Shown: positions 6,031-9,975 of the stretch, in pieces
How the letters are laid out: each line of letters starts with the position of its first letter
Position numbering within the stretch: position 1 is the first letter of the stretch
Assembly: GCA_028679325.1 (NCBI GenBank)
Contig: JAJRBS010000190.1
Location: 1-9,975 of the forward strand
Source: Methanoregulaceae archaeon
GTDB taxonomy: Archaea > Halobacteriota > Methanomicrobia > Methanomicrobiales > Methanospirillaceae
Direction of reading: 5' to 3'
Length of the DNA: 9,975 nt
The notes under the pieces: generated by a model
What the model saw: the letters and a program-made list of their open reading frames with translations, nothing else
Databases searched by the model: none
Told to the model about the DNA's origin: nothing
Made by a program: the position numbers and the translations under genes

Positions 6031-6036
6031 TTTTTT
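6031..6036 (+). terminator. T6 terminator after PAN
   Basis: A pyrimidine-rich stretch with six consecutive T begins eight bases after the PAN stop codon, a typical archaeal terminator. Confidence 0.5.
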
Positions 6037-6055
6037 CCTGCCGTCCCTCCCAAAG

Positions 6056-6063
6056 CCTATAAG
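6056..6063 (+). promoter_or_regulatory. Probable TATA box of the 6099-6599 gene
   Basis: CCTATAAG lies about 40 bases before ATG 6099. Transcription would start near 6086, giving a leader of about 13 bases that still contains the ribosome site GGGAG (6090-6094). Confidence 0.45.
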
Positions 6064-6098
6064 TGAGCGTCCGTGAATAGGAAAGCATCGGGAGTCCC

Positions 6099-6599
6099 AT
6101 GAAGATACTTTTTCTCCCCCGTGACGGCATCCGGCTCTACCAGGAGCTGCTGGCCTCAGAGACCAGCAGGGAAGCGCTCCGGTTCTACCGGCCGGTGGAG
6201 ACCGCCTGCGGGATCGAGGTCACCGCCGCAACCCTCGGAAGCGCCCTGACCCTCATGGCCGATATCCGCTGGTACGTGAAAAGGTACATGCGGGGAGTCC
6301 TCTTCGAGATTGCTCCGGGGGTTTTTTCCACCCACCGGCTGGCCTTCGAGCTCTTCTATGACCGCGAGATCAAATTGCCGGGTTCCTGGGATTACCGGCT
6401 CATCTACCGGATGAAGGATGGCCGGGTGGTCAGGGAAGAGCAGCTCCTCCCGGGATCAGACCGGCCTCTTTCGGTCTCGACCGAATCACCGGAGATCGAG
6501 GTCTGGTGCACGGAAGACGAGTACCACGGCGGGATCAGCGTGGTTGCCCTCGAGGACGACACCGGTGAAGAGGCAGCGGACGAGGCAGACCAGCCCTGA
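6099..6599 (+). CDS. Conserved-looking hypothetical protein, 166 aa
   Basis: I do not recognise the family. The product is 166 residues and soluble-looking. It begins MKILFLPRDGIRLYQELL, has a central part rich in aromatic and basic residues (ADIRWYVKRYMRGVLFEI, about 54-71), then probable strands (FELFYDREIKLPGSWDYRL), and ends in an acidic tail (EDDTGEEAADEADQP, 152-166) that is probably disordered. No nucleotide-binding, metal-binding or catalytic motif stands out. ATG 6099 is supported by GGGAG four bases upstream and a TATA box at 6056-6063. Codon use resembles its neighbours, so it looks native. It lies between PAN and the sulfur-transfer fusion but has its own promoter, and about 155 bases separate it from the next gene, so no shared role can be inferred. 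Confidence 0.8.
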   Translation: MKILFLPRDGIRLYQELLASETSREALRFYRPVETACGIEVTAATLGSALTLMADIRWYVKRYMRGVLFEIAPGVFSTHRLAFELFYDREIKLPGSWDYRLIYRMKDGRVVREEQLLPGSDRPLSVSTESPEIEVWCTEDEYHGGISVVALEDDTGEEAADEADQP

Positions 6600-6720
6600 T
6601 TCCCGGGATTTCCGGAACCATCCCCGATCGTGTCTGCCGACCCTTTTCCCCGTTCTGCGAAATCGCCTGAAAAGCCCCTTGTGCGAGCCCGGGGCGACGG
6701 GACTGGCATCCGAAAACACC

Positions 6721-6729
6721 GGTATTATC
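6721..6729 (+). promoter_or_regulatory. Probable TATA-like element of the 6755-9379 fusion gene
   Basis: GGTATTATC lies about 29 bases before ATG 6755, so transcription would begin at or within a few bases of the start codon. The ATG has only GAGAG immediately before it, too close to be a normal ribosome site, which fits a leaderless message. The rest of 6600-6720 holds no gene that I can support. Confidence 0.4.
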
Positions 6730-6754
6730 ATTGCTGCGGTTCACTGTTTGAGAG

Positions 6755-9379
6755 ATGCGTGAACCCCCGGTAAAGAAGACCCTGTACTGGTGTGACCGCT
6801 GCGATGTCCCCCTGATCGCGAGGAGCTGCGGGTGCGGAGCGGAGGGAAGGGCCATTGCCCTCCTTCAGCCCTACGATGTCCGACCGGCCCTCCGGCACGA
6901 CCGGGAGATCCTTCTCGCCCTGGTTCGGGAGCGTTTCGGGGAGGAAGTGCAGCTCCCTCAGGTGATCCTTCTGAACAAGACCGGGGGTCTTGACCGGAAC
7001 GAGCTCGTGATCATCCACGGCGAGCGGCTGGGATGGCTCTCCTATGACCCGGTGAGCCGAAACTTCCGGTTCGACATTACCCATGAAGGTCTCCCGTTCA
7101 TCCTTCCGGGTGCAACCCGGGGTGTCGTGGACCTAGGAGAGGCCCTGCCTCCGGGTGAACGGCCTTCCGGGCGAATCGGGGGTAAGCGTTTCAGGGTCGT
7201 AACCGCCGAGCCGGAAGGGACGGTTGCGGTGCGGTACGGGAGAAAGCTTGGCACCGGCGTCCTCCGTGACGGGTACCTTCGGGTCAAGGAGCTGGGGGAG
7301 CCGGCTGTCCGGGAGACGATTGACCCGGGCTGGGATATGGTGGTGGACCGGAACCGGTACCACCTGAAAAATTTGGAGAGGAACGCGGTCCGGGCCATCC
7401 GCCAGCACCTGCACGACCGTCCGTGTGCAAACGTCTCTTTCTCCGGGGGAAAAGACAGCACCGCGGTCCTGGCACTGGCCCGGAAGGCAGGGGTCGGGAA
7501 GGCCTTCTTCATTGATACCGGGATCGAGTTCCCGGAGACCGTGGCCTTTGTCGAGAGCCAGGAGGACGTGGAGATCGTCCGCAGGGCTGGCGACTTCTAT
7601 GCGGCAGCAGGCAAGGCCGGGCCGCCGGCCAAGGACCACCGGTGGTGCTGCAAACTCCTGAAATTAAACCCGCTGAAGCTCCACCTGGCCGGGACAGGAC
7701 CCTGCGTCACCATCCAGGGAAACCGGTGGTACGAGTCATGGAACAGGGCTGACCTGGAGATCACCAGCCAGAACCCGGCAAACCCCCTCCAGCTAAACAT
7801 CTCCCCCATCAGGAACTGGAGAGCGCTCGAGGTCTACCTCTACCTCTGGTGGCAGCAGATACCGATCAACCCCCTGTACGAGCTCGGCTTAGAGAGGATC
7901 GGATGCTACCTCTGCCCGGCGATGCTCGAGAGCGAAGCAGAAAGGACGAGGGAACTGCACCCGGATGAAGCAGGCCGCTGGGACAGTTTCCTATCAGATT
8001 GGGCGAAGGCCCGGGGGCTCCCTCCCGAATATCACCGGTGGGGGCTCTGGCGCTGGAAGGAGCTCCCTCCCAAGATGCAGGAGCTCTGCCGGTCACAGGA
8101 GATCGAGCTCCGGGAGAACCCTCCGCCCCTGAGACCGACCGCAACTGAAACTCCCGCAGTTCGTCCTGCTGCGATGAGCGATACAGAGGCAGGGGCCCGT
8201 GGCTGCGAGGAGTTCAGGAAGGACTTCTCCCTGGTAGCGGACATCATCTACCTGGACAGCGCCGCCACCAGTCTCTCCCCGGAACCGGTGCTGGCCGCCA
8301 TGCTCGAGTTCGAGCGGAACTACCGGGCCAATGTCGGCCGGGGGGTCCACCGCCTGTCCCGTATCGCCACCCAGCGCTACTGGCACGCCCACGAGAAGGT
8401 GGCCGGTTTCATCGGGGGGACAGGGGGCACCACTGTCTTTACCAAGAATACCACCGAGGCCATCAACATGGTGGCCCGGGGTCTTGGATGGAAGAAAGGA
8501 GACCCGGTGGTCACCACAATCCTCGAACACCACTCAAATCTCCTTCCCTGGATGCATCTTAGGCAGCAGGGAGTGGAGCTGGAGATCGTGGGAATCAATC
8601 CCGATTACACCCTCGACCTCCCGGCCCTCGAAAAGGTGGTCAGTGAAGAGGTCCGCCTGGTGACTATCACCCATGCCTCGAACGCTCTGGGGGTGATCAC
8701 TCCTGTCAGGGACGTCGCCCGCATCTGCAGGGAGAACGACGTTCTTCTCATGATAGACGGCTCCCAGTCTGTGCCCCACATCCCGGTCGACATCCAGGGG
8801 ATCGGGGCCGACTTCTTCTGCTTCTCAGGGCACAAGATGCTCGGCCCGACCGGGACAGGAGTTCTCTGGATGAAGGAAGCAATCCTCGAACCGACCGATC
8901 TTGGTGGTGGGATGATCGAGACGGTCTCGGAGAGCGGTTATACCCTTGCCGAGGGATACCAGCGCTACGAGGCCGGGACCCCGAACATTGCAGGGGGGAT
9001 AGGTCTCGGGGCTGCGGTCGATTACCTGGACGGCATCAGCATGGAGCGGGTGCGCCGGTGCGAGGAGGCCCTGGCCACCCGCCTGATCGATGGGCTCCGT
9101 GATCTGGATGGGGTCCGGGTCTATGCCTGCCCGGATCCTACGCAGAGGATCGGGGTGGTCTCCTTTACTGTCGAGGGGTACCACCCCCACGAGGTGGCGC
9201 AGGCCCTCGATGAGAATGCTGACATCATGGTCCGGTCCGGGTACCACTGCTGCATGCCGCTCATGGAACGGCTGGGGCTCCCGGAGGGAACGGTCCGGGC
9301 CAGCCTCTCCGTTTACTCGACCCGGGACGAGGTCGATACCCTCCTGGCTGCGGTGAAGGAGATCGCGGCGAGCCGTTGA
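6755..9379 (+). CDS. Fusion: zinc ribbon / PAPS-reductase-type PP-loop ATPase with Fe-S motif / SufS-like cysteine desulfurase
   Basis: This 874-residue chain joins two enzymes. Residues 10-31 form a Cys4 ribbon (C13, C16, C25, C27). Residues 40-200 match the N-terminal part of archaeal PAPS-reductase-like proteins, with a possible divergent PUA-like region at about 140-185. The PP-loop core starts with SFSGGKDS (228-235); HRWCCKLL (C298, C299) and GCYLCPAM (C384, C387) form a CC...CxxC set like the [4Fe-4S] ligands of APS reductases. A Pro-rich linker (about 453-475) leads to a full SufS-like desulfurase: YLDSAAT (499-505), NVGRGVH (526-532), EHHSN (591-595), MIDGSQS (666-672), PLP lysine K694 in FSGHKMLGPTG, AGTPN (740-744) and the active-site cysteine C832 in RSGYHCC. 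The APS-reductase C-terminal catalytic tail (ECGLH type) is absent, so sulfate reduction is unlikely. I infer a combined sulfur donor and adenylating thiolase; the substrate is unknown. An internal ATG at 8174 has no ribosome site, so the fusion appears genuine. Confidence 0.92.
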   Translation: MREPPVKKTLYWCDRCDVPLIARSCGCGAEGRAIALLQPYDVRPALRHDREILLALVRERFGEEVQLPQVILLNKTGGLDRNELVIIHGERLGWLSYDPVSRNFRFDITHEGLPFILPGATRGVVDLGEALPPGERPSGRIGGKRFRVVTAEPEGTVAVRYGRKLGTGVLRDGYLRVKELGEPAVRETIDPGWDMVVDRNRYHLKNLERNAVRAIRQHLHDRPCANVSFSGGKDSTAVLALARKAGVGKAFFIDTGIEFPETVAFVESQEDVEIVRRAGDFYAAAGKAGPPAKDHRWCCKLLKLNPLKLHLAGTGPCVTIQGNRWYESWNRADLEITSQNPANPLQLNISPIRNWRALEVYLYLWWQQIPINPLYELGLERIGCYLCPAMLESEAERTRELHPDEAGRWDSFLSDWAKARGLPPEYHRWGLWRWKELPPKMQELCRSQEIELRENPPPLRPTATETPAVRPAAMSDTEAGARGCEEFRKDFSLVADIIYLDSAATSLSPEPVLAAMLEFERNYRANVGRGVHRLSRIATQRYWHAHEKVAGFIGGTGGTTVFTKNTTEAINMVARGLGWKKGDPVVTTILEHHSNLLPWMHLRQQGVELEIVGINPDYTLDLPALEKVVSEEVRLVTITHASNALGVITPVRDVARICRENDVLLMIDGSQSVPHIPVDIQGIGADFFCFSGHKMLGPTGTGVLWMKEAILEPTDLGGGMIETVSESGYTLAEGYQRYEAGTPNIAGGIGLGAAVDYLDGISMERVRRCEEALATRLIDGLRDLDGVRVYACPDPTQRIGVVSFTVEGYHPHEVAQALDENADIMVRSGYHCCMPLMERLGLPEGTVRASLSVYSTRDEVDTLLAAVKEIAASR

Positions 9380-9433
9380 ATGCCTGGGAAAACCCTCTTC
9401 TTTCGTATTTATGAGAGACCGCTTCCGGTTTCA

Positions 9434-9553
9434 GGGTCACAGCATGACCCGGGCCAAATCCTGAGGAGACGATCCTCCCGGCCTCTGAACCATCATCATA
9501 ATAACAATCATGAAGAAATAGCTGGAGAAAGCCCCGTCCTTTTCCGGCAGGAC
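9434..9553 (+). promoter_or_regulatory. Three small inverted repeats in the nadA upstream region
   Basis: The 205-base gap 9380-9584 contains no credible gene but has three short hairpins: GGGTCA/TGACCC (9434-9439 and 9445-9450, loop 5), GAGGA/TCCTC (9463-9467 and 9473-9477, loop 5) and GTCCT/AGGAC (9536-9540 and 9549-9553, loop 8). Possible TATA elements are TATTTATG (9406-9413) and CATAATAA (about 9497-9504). None of the hairpins is followed by a T-run, so they are not obvious terminators. They could be operators or a structured leader of nadA. Confidence 0.35.
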
Positions 9554-9584
9554 AGGTCCCCATTGCCATTTCCAGGGATTCACG

Positions 9585-9975
9585 ATGACTGACGATAAGG
9601 CCCTTGCAGACAGGATCCTCGCCCTGAAAGAAGAACGGGACGCCGTTATCCTTGCCCATAATTACCAGCTGCCGGAGGTGCAGGACATCGCCGACCATGT
9701 CGGGGACTCGCTCGAACTTGCCCGGGCGGCTGCATCGCTCGAGTGTCCGGTCATCGTCTTCTGCGGCGTCGACTTCATGGCCGAGACCGCTGCAATACTC
9801 TCGCCGGAAAAGACCGTGCTCTTGCCAGCCCAAGACGCCTGCTGTCCTATGGCGGAGATGGTGACCGCCGGAGAACTGGCGGTCCTGAAAGAGCGGTACC
9901 CGAATGCGGCGGTGGTCGCCTACGTGAACACCACGGCAGAGGTGAAGGCCGAAAGCGACATCTGTTGCACCTCGG
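9585..9975 (+). CDS. nadA: Quinolinate synthase NadA, N-terminal 130 residues (cut by window end)
   Basis: NadA condenses iminoaspartate with dihydroxyacetone phosphate to quinolinate, the precursor of NAD, using a [4Fe-4S] cluster held by three cysteines. The visible part shows the family's first repeat: AVILAHNYQLPEVQDIADHVGDS (20-42, with H25 and Y27 in the active site), VIVFCGVDFMAETAAILSP (56-74) and LLPAQDACCPMAEM (79-92). Cys87 in that last motif is the first of the three cluster ligands; the others lie beyond the window. YVNTTAEVKAESDICCTS (113-130) begins the second repeat. ATG 9585 is preceded by GGGA about seven bases upstream. In methanogens nadA usually sits with nadC and an aspartate dehydrogenase gene, which would be expected just to the right. 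The gene is truncated only by the window, not broken. Confidence 0.95.
   Translation, partial: MTDDKALADRILALKEERDAVILAHNYQLPEVQDIADHVGDSLELARAAASLECPVIVFCGVDFMAETAAILSPEKTVLLPAQDACCPMAEMVTAGELAVLKERYPNAAVVAYVNTTAEVKAESDICCTS

Noticed and set aside
5243..6130. 295-codon minus-strand open frame opposite PAN
   Set aside because: PAN is unambiguous on the other strand; the antisense product is biased in composition and has no motif or promoter.
8174..9379. Separate desulfurase gene starting at the internal ATG 8174
   Set aside because: No Shine-Dalgarno or TATA element precedes it and the frame is continuous with the PP-loop half; internal initiation cannot be fully excluded.
9261..9833. 190-codon minus-strand open frame across the fusion end and nadA start
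   Set aside because: It overlaps the conserved desulfurase C-terminus and the NadA N-terminus on the plus strand, and spans an intergenic region.

Overview
The window looks like a gene-dense, GC-rich piece of a methanogenic euryarchaeal chromosome, most likely order Methanomicrobiales. This rests on gene content and promoter style, since no rRNA or marker phylogeny is available. Archaeal hallmarks include a proteasome-activating nucleotidase (PAN), an aconitase-X small subunit of the archaeal mevalonate route, a long archaeal FKBP isomerase, an MJ_1487-type B12/radical SAM protein, TATA-box promoters very close to start codons, and T-run terminators. I see no mobile element, CRISPR array, tRNA or rRNA.

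Layout. Positions 1-110 (-) hold the N-terminus of an unrecognised gene. An FKBP isomerase (229-906, -) and a CyaB/CYTH protein (944-1498, +) diverge from one shared TATA element. A small PH/GRAM-like protein (1603-1914, -) converges on cyaB. A minus-strand cluster runs from 4821 down to 2144: aconitase-X small subunit (DUF126), lipoprotein, B12-binding/radical SAM protein and COG2129 metallophosphoesterase, with gaps of 31, 48 and 7 nt, so it is probably one operon. PAN (4865-6022, +) diverges from it. A hypothetical protein (6099-6599, +) follows, then an 874-residue fusion (6755-9379, +), then the start of nadA, quinolinate synthase (9585 to the window end, +).

The most interesting object is the 874-residue fusion. 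In one chain it carries a Cys4 zinc-ribbon-like element, a middle region that may be a divergent PUA-like domain, a PAPS-reductase-type PP-loop ATPase with an APS-reductase-like CC...CxxC iron-sulfur signature, and a complete SufS-like cysteine desulfurase. It has the parts expected of a self-contained sulfur-transfer enzyme (persulfide donor plus nucleotide-activating thiolase). It can be compared with ThiI+IscS, NcsA/TtuA or DndC+DndA, but here they are joined. It lies just upstream of nadA, whose product needs a [4Fe-4S] cluster. Its substrate cannot be read from the sequence.

The other genes are mostly housekeeping: protein folding and degradation (FKBP, PAN), isoprenoid precursor synthesis (DUF126) and NAD synthesis (nadA). 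Several promoters sit so close to start codons that leaderless or nearly leaderless mRNAs are likely.
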